In this document: positions 33,930-46,284 of the stretch, in pieces | Layout of the letters: every line of letters begins with the position of its first letter | How positions within the stretch are numbered: the stretch's first letter is position 1 | Assembly (NCBI RefSeq): GCF_018812025.1 | Contig: NC_063049.1 | Span: 17,170,258-17,234,257, forward strand | Reading direction: 5' to 3' | DNA: 64,000 bases | Source of the DNA: Megalobrama amblycephala | Taxonomy: Eukaryota > Chordata > Actinopteri > Cypriniformes > Xenocyprididae | Notes under the pieces: model-generated | The model's input: only the letters and a program-made list of their open reading frames with translations | What the model was told of the DNA's origin: nothing | Databases searched by the model: none | Made by a program: the position numbers and the translations under genes

Positions 33930-34392
33930 TCACACAGTCAAACCAAAATTGATTCAGACACCTTGAACATTTCATTCATTAATTCACTATAGTTTAAAAA
34001 AATGGTAATAAAATATGACAAGATCTCAGAGTTAAACTGTGTCAGAAAAAAATAATCTTAATTAGCCTATGTCAGATAATACTCAATCAAAACATGGTCA
34101 GGTCAAAGTGTCTGAATAATTTTTGGTTCCAAATTTTTATCAATTTTACTGGTAGTCCACTGTATGAAGAATTTTTGGGTATAATATGTCACTGTTTACT
34201 TTTATTTTGCTATCCTCACTTACATAAATGAACTGTAGTGTCCTGCACCCACTAGTAAAAATATATCAAAAATGTCTGAATAATTTTTGGCTTGACTGTA
34301 TATATAAAATGTGTGTGTGTGTATGTATGTGTGTGTGTGTGTGTAAATGTGCGCACGCATTTTCCTTAAATCATCCTTGTGAATTGTGATCC

Positions 34393-34423
<31 letters not shown>

Positions 34424-36074
34424 TTAAAGTCTCCAGAGTTTGGAAGCTTGTGATTTAGGACTCAACAAAAATGATTTTTCCTGGTCCAGTCCTTCAGATT
34501 TGTACTTGCACTGCCAATATTTTCCCTGGCTCTGCACTAAAATGTGAATTTTTTTTATTTTTTATTTAAATATCATTTTGGATGATTCAGACAGTATATG
34601 TATTTAGATGGATTTAAGGAAATGTTATGTACTTTATTTAATTCAAAATTCCTGTTTTAACTGATACTTTCAAAATGATCACAAATTTTGCAATTCCTTT
34701 TGATTTTCCTGGCAAAACATCCCAAGTTCTTCATGTAAAAATCAGTCTACAGGCTTTCTTAGCCAACCTGGGAAGTTGGGATGGTCTCATTTAAGTTTTG
34801 TCTCAAGCTGTTCAAACATTTGCAATAATAAAAAAAAAGCTGTTAGGCTACTACGTGAAAATTCTTACTTGGCTTTAATGGCAGCTAGCTATAGTTAACG
34901 ATACCTTACCATATTGGTGGTGACAGTTTTGTCAACTGGCCTGAAACTAATACAATATAGTATACAAGCATAAGTGTGGGAAATTAAAACTGTTTGGCTG
35001 TTAAGCAAAATGTAATCCATTTTCAATCCAAAACATCTCTATCATTACTGTTTTTTTGTTTCCTCTTTAATCTTTTCTGCCTTTAAATGGCCATAGGGGT
35101 TTAGTTTTGCATTTTGAATGTGACATTGTCACGCATTTTCTTTTCTTTTTTTGAAGCAGTGAAACAGTCTTCGTTGTGTGGGTGTTTTTCCACAATTGAA
35201 AAAAAAGAACAGCGGAGCTGCAATCAAGTTGAGGTAATTAGAAAAGGCAGCAGGGTGAAGAACTTCAGCACTACTGATTTGCAGATTTAATCAGTCATAA
35301 GTCATTACATCCCAGCGTACACAAAGAATATCAGGCAAATATAATTACCGCACAACAGCCACAGTAACCTTAACCCGCCAAACAATGAAATCACTTAACT
35401 AGTACAAGGTCATTTCAGAAGGACAGCATAAACGTCAGATAAGAAACAGACAGTGCAATGGATGTTATTGCATGTTAACCAAATCCCAGTTCTCCAGTGT
35501 TAGACCAAAGGTTGTATTGGCTATTTGAACATTTGCCCTGCCCTACCATTTGTTGAGGCGAATGTAACACTAGTATTCATACAGTCTGATGCACATTATC
35601 CGCTGATGACAGTTTTATGTTGTCAGCTCGCTGGGTGTTTTGAAAGGTAAGAACCTATAAGATGTCTCTTCATCTTGGAACACAAATTAAGATATTTTTT
35701 AATATTCTTAATAATGTCCATTCATTGAAAGCCAAAACTTTAATGCCTCAAAAAAAACAACAACAACAACAAAAAAAAAAAAAAATAAAAAATACAAAAA
35801 GACATTGTAATAGTTATCCATATCAATCAATCCATTTAATCAATCCATATCAATCAAGTCAGTTTTTGTGTAATGTACTTTCAATGGAGGAACAGAAATC
35901 TATTCGGCTTCTCTTAAGTTTTTGTTTCAAAGATGAATGAATGTCTTAGGGTTTTGGAATGACAAAAGGGTAAGTAAAAGATGACAATTTTCATTTTGGG
36001 GTGAACATATTTGATTTAGTTATTTAGTGTTTGTTTAGTGTTTAATGCTATTTAGAAGTTGGTGGGTTGATAAA
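33930..36074. other. AT-rich intron-like stretch
   Basis: (GT)n at 34,311-34,343 and (TTTA)n at 34,396-34,420. 35,660-36,006 contains right-end words of the TTCACCC-type MITE (GGAACACAAATTAAGATATT, AGATGACAATTTTCATTTTG, GGGGTGAACA) around an A-rich run at 35,751-35,786. No exon recognised. Confidence 0.45.
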
Positions 36075-37381
36075 GGGTCATGAAACCCCCCTGTTCATTC
36101 ACACCTCAAAGCTTAAAAAAAAAACTCTGTTAAAATGGGCGTGTAAAGCTCTGGAAAAGTGGGAGTGTAGAGGGGGGGGAAGAGAGGAGAGAACAACCAA
36201 TGAAGCACAGACATAGAACACACTCATTATACAGAATAATGAATATTAATATATGAGCACGGAGAATATGATGACAAACTCCCAATCGCAAGGGAGAAAT
36301 GCGAAAGAATATTTAATAGGGCTAATAATAGGCTACTTTGATTACGTTTACGAGCACTGCAATCTCAAAATCAGTCTTTTGTCTATTAGAGTCATCGTGT
36401 CGTCGTGTTCAGATAGGCTACACCACTGTATCAGTGTCCAGTTTGCACATATAATTCATTTGAAGAAGACTTGACGAAATATGTGTCCATAACTACACCG
36501 TGCTGGTTCATGTTTGGTGCAGGAGAATCTGTGAAATAAAAATTTTAAACACGGATACTTTATTCTGTATGAGCTATGTGCCATGTGGCTAGTGTTGTTA
36601 AACTCATCGCGAAGCTCCACGCTGAAACCGATTATATGTGCGCTCCGCGTGTGTAGCATAAGTCGTATTTTTCATGTGTTCGTATTCAAACTCCAGTTCT
36701 GACCACATCGCGAGCAAAATACAAACACCACATGTGCTGCTGTGCTGAAGGAAACAGCCTACGGCTCACGTGTTTGAACGCAGCTAGAGCAGGCAGAGGA
36801 GAATGAGCCGCACTTTTGTGACATTTTTGAATTCTCCGCTGTAATGCGATCTCACTCAAACATATTTTCCATTTGCACTGGTAGATTACAGCAAAACAAT
36901 CCACATGCACACAAACCTCTGCTCTGGTCGCGTCGCAGGAAAACACATTGTGTTGTAGCACTGAGGAAACGAACATCAACGATATGTCTCTGAATGACGA
37001 GACCGAGGCGAGAGAAGTGATACTTCCTCATGCATAATACTGCAATTATAATCGTATGCATACTACAGCGCAGTGATTGGATTAAATGAGCTTTATGTCA
37101 TGAATATATGTCGAGAATAGCTCGAAACGGTCTACGTCAGCATGTTCGACTATGCCCATACTTGAGCCGAAAGTACACGATGATGTCAGATTTTGTGACG
37201 TTGCTCCGACTCAGCTTTTCAAACCGGAAGACAGAAATCGCTCTGAAAAATGCAAAAATTAAAACTATTTTTCACTTATGAATAACATTAATTAGTACCT
37301 TAAGTGTTTTCAATGATGTGCAGTCTATACATATCTGTTTACATCTCAAAAAAAGTGTTTTGGGGTTTCATGACCATTTAA
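36075..37381. mobile_element. TTAA-type element with GGTCATGAAACCCC ends, 1.3 kb
   Basis: Left AGGGTCATGAAACCCCCCTG preceded by ATAA (a degraded TTAA), right (minus strand) ATGGTCATGAAACCCCAAAA followed by TTAA (37,378-37,381). The interior has CGCTCTGAAAAATGC and TCACTCAAACATATTTTCC and no intact transposase. Several frames of 60-100 codons inside lack any recognisable domain. Probably a non-autonomous Kolobok-like element. Confidence 0.7.
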
Positions 37382-37384
37382 AAT

Positions 37385-39385
37385 AAAGACTTCTAAGATT
37401 TGTGTTTGTGAGAATCATGGTGTACCGCAAATGGTCAGATACTTGTTTCTTATAGTTTGAAAACAAATTCCACAAACACAAATATATTCTGTTTGTTTTC
37501 TGCTTTGTGTTTTGTCTTTAAAATATTCAGCGCTAATGAATTTTGCATGAAAGGGAAGCTCTTGACTAAATTCAAAACACAGTTTTCCCTGGTTTCTTCA
37601 GTGTTGTGTGTGGAAGAGAATGCTGTGATAATTACAAACCTCAACTTTGTTGCAAAAATAGCTACAGGCATGTAGTCGGGGTAAAAGATGCACATGAACC
37701 TATTTAAAATGATAATACATATTTAAATATGGTTGGAATTTTGCCTATTGGTTATTTGTAGGCTTTGTTAGATTCTGATATCTCCTAGTTTTCTTTGCTT
37801 TAGCTCCCTCTATATGATACCGTACTGATTTCTTTCCCCATTTTATGTAACGTGGCAGCCACATTTGTCATCATGTCCTTAGATCTTCTGATAAATGGAG
37901 TGTCAATGTTTGTCTATTGAGTTTCAGTCTGGCTGCTCAGTTGATGAAAATTGAGTTTTATGCTCAACAGTGCCCAGGTTCTATCAGTCTAATCTGTCTA
38001 TTTATGTCTGTCTGTCTGTCTGTCTGTTGTCTAAATGTCTGTCTGTCTGTCTGTCTGTCTGTTGTCTAAATGTCTGTCTGTCTGTTGTCTAAATGTCTGT
38101 CTGTCTGTCTGTCTGTTGTCTAAATGTCTGTCTAAATGTCTGTCTGTTTGTCCTTCTGTCATCGAAATGTCCGTCTGGCGTCAAACTGTCTCTGTATGTT
38201 GTCTAATTGTCTGTGTCTGTCTGTTGTCTAAATGTCTGTCTGTCGTTTGTTGTTTGTCTGTCTGTCTGTTTGTCCTTTTGTCATTGTCTGTCTGTCGTCA
38301 AACTGTCTCTGTATGTTGTCTAATTGTCTGTCTGTCTGTTTGTCGTCTGTCTGTCTGTCTGTTTGTCGTTTGTCTGTCTAAATGTCTGTTGTCTATATGT
38401 CTGTTTGTCTGTTGGACTGCAAGTACATGAATCTGAACTTTTGCTTCCTTTGGAGTTTGCTTGCGGCTGACAAAGCATTACTTTCATATGAACGTGTCTC
38501 AACAATTTCAAGAGCTGAGCACATCTAAAATCCCAGAACTGAAATGAAAAGCTCCTGCTGTTATATGAACACTGCTGAAATACTTCTAAGGACTCGAACA
38601 GAAAAGAATCATAGTATGTTAATGTTTTCTTTCCCTACTCTGAGGTTGTGTGCTATAGATTTATCAGGATGTGATTGAACTTTTGACGGTCTCATTCAAG
38701 TCCCACTTTGAGGAATTATGATGAAGCACTCTGTGTTTGAACTCAAAGCTGTGCTGTTGTGTGGCAGTGAGTCATAGACTCTCTGGTTTTAATGCAAGAA
38801 GCAAGATTGTCAGTCATTTTAGATCTTTGACATCTCCATCTGTTCTTTGAGATTATCTGTATTCTGTGTCTGCATTAACTGTTTTGACTAAAACTGTTTA
38901 GTCAAATTTCTTGGTTCTCTAAAGCCAAGCACACAACATTTGGCATGGTACCAAAATTTCCATCGTCAGTATCAGTATAACTTTTTGTTTAGCCATACTT
39001 TTTACTTTCTAGGAAATGTGATTTATTGATTTATTAACATATTTTTGGTCAATATTTTATGTCATATTCATAGATTTTACTGCTAAAATTGTATTGCATA
39101 TAATTTAAGTGGACAAAAATTAAATGTGCAGTGGTGAAAACCTCTCAAACTGTAACAGACAAAACTTTCATGTTAATATTTTGAAAAATGTATAAACATT
39201 AAACATGCATGAAACATTATGAAAAATGTATCAATATAAATAAAATATAGCATCTTTGAAAAACAGTTATTCATTACATTTTAATGAGTATACTGAAGTG
39301 CTGTTTAGAAGTTACTGTGGTGTTAATTCTTCATGCTTTACCTACTGTTAATAATTTTTCATGTAGTGCTTCTCTTATACTATAT
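37385..39385. other. AT-rich stretch around a tetranucleotide array
   Basis: Outside the array at 37,988-38,415 I see no repeats or exons. 38,430-38,900 is unique-looking. Confidence 0.35.
37988..38415. repeat. (TCTG)n array with TTGTCTAAATG higher-order units
   Basis: TGTC/TCTG tetramers are punctuated by TTGTCTAAATG at irregular spacing, and by longer variants such as TGGCGTCAAACTGTCTCTG near 38,173 and GTCGTCAAACTGTCTCTG near 38,294, which shows duplication of segments of about 120 bp. The Cys-Leu-Ser-Val frame across it is a repeat artefact. Confidence 0.92.
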
Positions 39386-39497
39386 ACAGTGTTGGGTTTA
39401 ACACATTAATTTACAAGTAACACGAGTTGCATAATACTTTTGCAAGTAACTAGTAAAGTAAAGCTTTTTAAATTTGCAACAAAATGTTACTTTTTCT
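39386..39497. repeat. AGTGTTGGG-type MITE, left part, split by the next element
   Basis: Starts ACAGTGTTGGGTTTAACAC and continues ACAAGTAAC / GTTAC words; after the insertion at 39,498-40,599 it resumes at 40,609 (GCAAGTCACGCAAGTTACTT). It is the host of the RecQ-bearing element. Confidence 0.5.
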
Positions 39498-40599
39498 TAG
39501 CCTGGGTGCCAGCCCGAACCCCGCCCACAACATTTTTTGGACGGGAAGTTCGGTCTGGACTCGATCCATTGTGGAGTAATTATGCTCGGCTCCCAGAAGG
39601 CCGAGCCAATCAAATTGCCAGGGCGGGCTTTAATCGATGATGGACAGGCTATCTGCGGTTACGTAACCACCCACGTCATCAAAGAGCGCTTGGGGAGTTT
39701 GATTGACAAGCGATCTAACCAATCAGAACGCCGCATCCGCCATTTTGTCCGACAAAGCAGTCAGGAGTTAGAAGATTAACATCGGTGGAGTTAAACTTGA
39801 AAAATTGTGCATATTGACGTCTTTCCGCGTTTGAAACAACAATCATTCTCATGTTCATTCATGTTTATTTGATGCTATAAATGGACTAGTAGGAAGAGAT
39901 GATCGGTTCACGAGCCTCTTGAGCTGAGTCGCTACAGCAATCTGTCACGATCATGGTCACAACACATTAAAGAGCCACAAAACGGTTTTCATTGTTTGAA
40001 TTTTTTTAATAACTATACAGTTTGAAAGCTGGGACTTTGTTTAATATCATAAGTAACCTGCTCTGTCTCGTCTGTCGATGTGTTGTCAGTTTCCTCTTTG
40101 CTCCGCAATGTATTTTCCACTCTGTGTGGCGTGACAGCGCCACGGCTTGTCGGACAAAGCAACAGTAACTAAGGGGGGCGAGTCTTTGCGAAAGGTCAAT
40201 TAGTTTACAACAGTGATGGCTGTTGTTGAAGAACTGAGATGTGTAGATTCCGCCATCGCGTCCGTTATAGAAGATATCGACAGCGCATTAATTTTAAAAA
40301 AGGAACAGAGGACCGCGATCAAGGCATTTGTCAATGGGAAAGATGTCTTTGCCGTCCTTCCTACGGGATTCGGCAAAAGTTTGATTTATCAGCTGGCCCC
40401 GATGGTCGCTAAGAAGAGTTCTGTTGACAACTATGCGTCACTCAACATACGTCACTTACTCTGTAGCTCTGATTGGTTGTAGGTCTATCCAATTGAGGTC
40501 TTTCCTGGATCGGTTGAAATACGCCCCCATAATCAAAGCCCAATGGAGCAGTATCAGACTCATATTCTGACTAGAATTGAGTATGACCACATCAGGCTA
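39498..40599. mobile_element. DNA transposon with 9-bp target duplication carrying a RecQ-like exon
   Basis: The 9-mer ACTTTTTCT occurs directly at 39,489-39,497 and 40,600-40,608. The unit between begins TAGCCTGGGTGCCAGCCCG and ends on the minus strand TAGCCTGATGTGGTCATAC, so it has short inverted ends (TAGCCTGRTG). A 9-bp duplication fits Mutator-like or related superfamilies better than Tc1 or TTAA elements. No transposase is seen. The unit carries the start of a RecQ-type helicase gene at 40,213, in a GC-richer context than its flanks. Confidence 0.75.
40213..40482 (+). pseudogene. RecQ-like DNA helicase, N-terminal 70-residue fragment
   Basis: 89 codons from ATG 40,213 (an alternative start is Met2). 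Residues 28-38 (LILKKEQRTAI) form the Q motif ahead of helicase motif I, and VFAVLPTGFGKSLIYQL (about 46-62) is a well-kept Walker A (motif I) of RecQ-family SF2 helicases. Homology ends after PMVAKKS; the last residues and the stop come from non-helicase sequence. Motifs Ia-VI, RQC and HRDC are absent, so no helicase activity is possible from this piece alone. It lies inside the 9-bp-TSD element, so it is transposon-borne or captured. It could serve as a first coding exon if spliced further on, but I see no consensus donor at the point where homology ends. Confidence 0.75.
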
Positions 40600-40609
40600 A
40601 CTTTTTCTA

Positions 40610-42032
40610 AGCAAGTCACGCAAGTTACTTTGTTTTCCCATTTACTGATTGACACCTCTCCTCAGTGTTGCCAAGTTTTGGGCTACTTTAACACTGATTT
40701 TCATGTCCACGGGTTGAAGAGACCCCAAATAACATGATATTCAGCCCCTGGAATGCAGATTGAATGCAGATTTTACACCCCGGAACGTGATTTTTACCGG
40801 GGGACCCCCTAAAACACGTTTGGGCTAGTTTTGAGTGGCAGTTGGGTGGGGTTTGTTGTGAAAACCTGGCAACCCTGCCTCTCCTGTCCCCATGTTGAGG
40901 GAAATCGTGAGAGGCGTTGTGTGCGCTGTGTGAGCATGATGGTTATTGTAGTTCTAGACTAAATGTAAGCATGCATTTATATAACTTTACTTCCTCAAAA
41001 TGAACTAAAAACAGTGAAACACAAACTCTGCAATAATGTTAATTTACACATACACTTTATATTTAATCTTACTTTATTAACCAATGTCTTTGCTGCTGGC
41101 CTTTGATGGTCCAGTTCAACCATACAAATGAGCAAAAATGACTAAATATCACTTTTTTTCCCTTTTTTTTTTTTTTTTTTTTTTTTTTTGTTCTTCTGCA
41201 ATCCAGAACGGCAGCACAGCTGGAACCTCATTCATCAACAGTGCGTAGAAAAGGTTCTATATTTTGTCCTACGAAGGAAATTTAGAATGTGCCTAAGTAC
41301 AAGAAAATCCGTATTTATCAAACGTGCACATGCAGTTCTTACGCACATGAGTAAGCAATCATTGTTTATAAATCCCACATGTGCGCAAGTACCATGCTCG
41401 TTCACGGTCATTAGCATTCGGAAACGCCTCCGATGAACCATATATGGTGACAACACTTCCCTTGAAAAAAAATCACGTGATTGTGTTTTTTCCTCACCGC
41501 ATTAATGGCAAAGAGAGCTCTCGCCAAGCAGATCAGCACAGTCTTGGAAAACGCGCTCTCTGCGGAGCGCATTGTTTGCCAAGTCTTCCAATAACGCAAG
41601 ATAAGCCATTGCACTGAGACAAACATTTTTTAAAGCTGTCTTTCATAGGGTTTGACACCAATTACGCATCGTGTTTAAAACCACACAAATGATAAATTGA
41701 GTGTTTTATAATTAAAGGAAACATAGGACATATGTGGATTGATTAATGCATACCGTGATACTCTTAAATGCTTTTTATGTGTAGTGTCGCTATTCTACCA
41801 CTAGATTCTCTGCGTAAGCATGCTCAGAGGTGTGCTTATATTATATTATATTATATTACTATAATATTCAGTGTGAGTGGAAAGTGTCAAAAAGGGCAAT
41901 TATTTTTATCGCATTTGAATATTTTACTTAAAATTATACATTCATGTCATTCATTTTTGTGCAATACTTATTTACAAAGATTTAAAGGAGTACAGTCAAA
42001 ATACTAGTATCAGTAGGTATTTATTATTATTA

Positions 42033-42064
<32 letters not shown>

Positions 42065-42620
42065 GTTTGTTTTAGCAAAGTACTGGTACTTTTGTCATCT
42101 CTGCATATTTTACTGAGGTTTGTGCAGTTCATATTTTCTTATTTCCGTGGCTGGTGGAGCGTGAAGCTGCCGAGCCGTCCATTAAAGTGACTGAGGGATG
42201 GATGGCTCGCACACAGCCCTGTGTGTCACAGCGCAGCACTGCTTTACACTGCTCTCTGTGGTGCTGTCTAATGGGCTGTCAGGTGTCAGGGGCAGCCGCT
42301 GCATAACACCGCGCAGACTCTGGCCCAGGGGAGACAGGAGTGTAATTTCAGATGACAGGCAAACGCTGAAGTTCTGGGCCAGACCTCCAAGCGCCAAGAG
42401 GGTAAATTTATCTGGGGTGGGCTCTGGACCTCAATGAAATTGAATGAACTTCAATTAGAAGTACACAACACAAGTGTAATTGAGTCTAACAGAAAGCTTG
42501 TAAACTCCTGAGCTGGGTGTGAGCAGGTCACTGCAGTGGCATGTTCAGGTAATTGCTAATGCTGCAGTGTAGAAAATACTATGCGCAGTAAAGCAAAGGG
42601 TGTAAATGACATGTTAGTTT
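40610..42620. other. non-coding stretch, one GC-richer candidate region
   Basis: Poly(T) at about 41,166-41,189; (TATAT)n-like run at about 41,839-41,862; (TTA)n at 42,020-42,064. 42,135-42,600 is GC-richer, complex and unlike any repeat here, and might be conserved non-coding DNA. No exon with good splice sites was found. Confidence 0.4.
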
Positions 42621-42627
42621 GGGGTTA

Positions 42628-42752
42628 AGATTAGCACTTTATTTTACACATTGTAAAAAAAAAAAAAAAAAATCCCCATAAAATTTATGGTTAAAAAAAA
42701 AGGCAGCTGTGAACTTTGTTAAAATTTGATTACTATTATTTTGTTTAAATAA

Positions 42753-42800
<48 letters not shown>

Positions 42801-43605
42801 TTAAATTTAAGGTAAAAAACGTATTTCATTAACTGATATGTTAATTTACCAACCTAATAAAGTAATGATATGTTTTGTACCTTTTGTAATGCACTGACAA
42901 CCACCAAACACAGCGGTGATGAGTAACATGATGAATCAGAGTTCATCACGAGCAGCTTTTCCACAAGCTGAGAAGAACAATGCTAATATATAGAAGGTGC
43001 ACACAGTGTCATTCACACAAACACTGAACATCATCATGGTAACACACATGAACTTTTAAAAATGCGATAAACATTAATTTAACAACATTAGATGTAACAT
43101 AAAACTCCAATGTACATAACTAATTAGAAGAAAAATAAGAAACTTAGAAGAAACAGTCATTTCAACAAAAATACAGTTGTCACGCAGGGAATTGTGGGAA
43201 TGTCAATTTAAGGTTTTTCACTGTGAATTATACAATGACTTCCAAAAACTGTAAATTTAATGGTATTTTACCGTAAAATGACATTAAATGTACCGTTAGA
43301 TCTATTAGTTATTCACCGTATATAGTACGGAAACTTTCTGTAAACAACTGTTTTTCAGCTTAGCATTTTTTTCAGTCTTTTACCGTTAAAATCACAGTCA
43401 TTTTTTGTTATAGTGCAGTGTCGTTAATACATTTGTAACATGTACTTAGTGTAGTAATAACAGTAAATTATGCATAATTACATGCAACTATCCGTAAACC
43501 GAACCCCGTTCCTAATCCTAAGCATGTAAGTATGTTAATAAATATTACTCTTAAATGTACTTAAATGTATAAATAATTTAATAAAGACACCTTAAAATAA
43601 AGTGC
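42628..43605. mobile_element. MITE-like composite with long A-runs
   Basis: Starts AGCACTTTATTTTACACATT and contains a 40-bp poly(A) (42,757-42,796), words such as ACTGTAAATTTAATGG and TTTTACCGTAAAATGAC, and a right part with GTAACATGTACTTAGTG and AAAATAAAGTGCAATT. The ends resemble the CACTTTATTTTAC family at 5,758, but two overlapping elements are likely. Confidence 0.45.
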
Positions 43606-43615
43606 AATTGATTTC

Positions 43616-43619
<4 letters not shown>

Positions 43620-43648
<29 letters not shown>
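43620..43648. repeat. poly(A) run, 29 bp
   Basis: Homopolymer immediately right of the MITE-like composite. Confidence 0.95.
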
Positions 43649-43650
<2 letters not shown>

Positions 43651-43887
43651 TTTTTGAAGTCTCTTACATTTCACAAGGGCTGCATTTAATCAGACTCAGT
43701 AAAAACAGGAATATTGTGAAAATATTATTGCTATGTATTAAGAATTTATTTGTATTTACTATTAATTATATTTTTCTATTTAAATATATTTTAAAATATT
43801 TATTCCTGTGATGTTTTGTCACTCATTTTTCTTCTGTGGAACACTAAAGAACATATTTTGAAGAATGTTGGGGTCTAGACAACATTA

Positions 43888-44683
43888 GGGGCTTTCATAA
43901 CGGCGTGTTCTCACCACAGGAACTGGGAGCGATTTTTAGCAGTAGGAACTCCTTTTGGGGAGACTAAATTAGTTCCTACTTCAGAGTAGGGTGTAACCCA
44001 GCACAATAGGGACTACCAGTGATGCAAGTGGTAAGTTTATTGGCTGAACGTATGCAAAACAATGGCATCCATTTTTAAAAAAAAAACATTTAAACTTTAT
44101 TGTTTATAGCCTATATATTTATTCCACAATCTCCACGAACATGGGAAAACTGCGATAGATGGACCAAGTCCAGGCACCAAGTGACTCAGCTAGCGACATT
44201 GGGCATCAGCCACAAGGCAAATGATGATAATCTTTCATATACCGTTTTACTTTAACAGTTCTATCTAATAATGTATTAGAACTGTTAAACAGATCATAAA
44301 CTAATGAAGATGGAGGATGGGAGCGCTCTGTGCTCAGGCTGGCGTTCTCGGTGCTGTCAAAAATGTCTGCTACACCATCAAAATAAAAATCCCGCACAAC
44401 AACCAGAGCAGCAGGTCGCAAGTTAGTTCTTTCGTCACTTCAGGATTCGTGCTGGTGGTGTAAATACAACCAGGAAAATTATATTTCTCGGTGGACCGCC
44501 CTGGTGGCTAGTTCCTAGAACTACCTGGTGCGAAAGCCTCTCTGGAATGACGCCAAATACTTTAGTGTTTCTATTGACTGTGAATGCAACCAGGAAACCA
44601 GGAATATTTAGTTCTCTAGGGATTGCCCTGGTGGCTAGTTCCTATAACTGAATTAATTTAACTACCCGGTGTGAAAGTCTCTA
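43888..44683. mobile_element. MITE with AGGGGCTTTCATAACGG ends
   Basis: Left AGGGGCTTTCATAACGGCGT; right on the minus strand AGAGACTTTCACACCGGGTA. A second inverted end lies inside at about 44,500-44,547 (CCTGGTGGCTAGTTCCTAG, CTACCTGGTGCGAAAGCCTC), so the right end is duplicated. No gene inside. Confidence 0.6.
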
Positions 44684-44689
44684 TTGAAC

Positions 44690-46284
44690 ACATTGATCTG
44701 ACTAGACTCTGTAAACTGCAAAATGTTTTTTTTTTTAATTTGTAAAACTTTGTGGCTAACAACAAAGGGTTTTGTTGAAAACAAACAGGGTTGCAATTGA
44801 AAATGTGGTTGTGGTTGTTTGTTTGTTTGTTTTTGTTGTTGTTAAGGGCATGTTCCCTTTTTTTTGCATCATTCTTTATCAGATATGTTTACATTCACTA
44901 ATTTTCACCAATCTGAATGAATCCAATCTGAATTCAGATTCGGAAAATTGTTTATATAAACCCTAAACTTTGCAGTTCGGCTTTTGAGTCCGATCGAGCC
45001 ATCATTGGATTATTTTGGTGCATGTACATCTGCTTAACAAAAGCTACGTGCACAGGTTCACGTAGTACAAAATTGTACTTCGGCCACTATCGCAAAATAT
45101 ATATTTCTACCTGCACAATCTTTGCATGTTATGTCCCACGAGCTATCAGAGCAGTCATTTATTTAGAAGCTGCTTCAAAAGTAGTGTGGTCGGAAACTTC
45201 TGTTTGTCCTCAAACTCGTATGTCTTCCTGATTGCATGTATGCACTTGCAGAGATGACTTTTTTTCTTTTTCTTTTTTTTTTTTTCCCCAGCATTTTTCT
45301 CAGATGCACTGTGATGAGTCTTATGTCATTTTTCTACACATCAGTCAGTTTTATGAAGCGTTATTTTGCAATCCTGTTTGATTTATGTTTGTTATTTGTA
45401 CTCAAATGGGCTTTCTTTATTGTGAATGTGCCAATCAGCCTTGATTTCATTGAGACAACAGATTCTTCCAGGTATTATAAACCTCCTTGATTACAACAGG
45501 CAGAAGTGTTGGATATTTCACCTAGAAATATCTGGGCGAACCTGTAGTGTGTCTTTTAGATGACAGTTTGTGCTGTGCGAAGACCTTTTTGTTTTCCAGG
45601 AATCTGTTGACACGTTCATCCTGCTGTTAGCAGAGGTAGAGCGTTGTCTTTGTGATGCAGAGCTCTGGGTAATTTGTCAGATATGACTGCTGGCAAGTTT
45701 GGTTTGTAGTTTTCTTCAGCTCTGTGTTTCTGACACTCGTTTCATTTAGCTCTTCGCACTCTGCCTCTGGAAATGCCCATTTTATCCAGTTACCCATCTT
45801 GTCACGGTTACACATCGTAACTGAGACAACATCACTTATCATTGGGTTAATGTTTTACCTTTTGGGTCTGGGTACATTTGTTTGATATAAAGAATTTAGT
45901 TGAAATTCCAATCTGATGTAAATGATCATTTATTAAGAATTTTATTTCATTTAACAATATAATGTATTATAATGATTTATATGAATATTCAATTTTTAGA
46001 GTGCCCCCCTCTCCCCCAATTGACTTACAGTTGCACTAAATGCTCTTTAAAATATTCACCATGGCAACTATAGGTAATTCTGGTTAACTACTTCATTATT
46101 CATTTTGCCACTTCATACAACATTTATTGTTACTGCTGTAAAGCCTTAATTAATTATGAAAATGTGTCTGCAGCTGTCTTGGCACTGCAGTCTGAAGCAG
46201 TATACATTATATACCCTGAAAAATGTATTTACATAGACCTGATGCAGCACAGTATGGAATAATAAAAAAATAAATTCAACTGTT
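44690..46284. other. AT-rich stretch without recognised genes
   Basis: (GTTT)n at 44,815-44,843 and a T-rich run at 45,259-45,288. No recognisable transposon ends and no exon. Confidence 0.4.

Noticed and set aside
38035..38430. 131-codon Cys/Leu/Ser/Val-rich frame
   Set aside because: Translation of the TCTG tetranucleotide array; no other coding signal.
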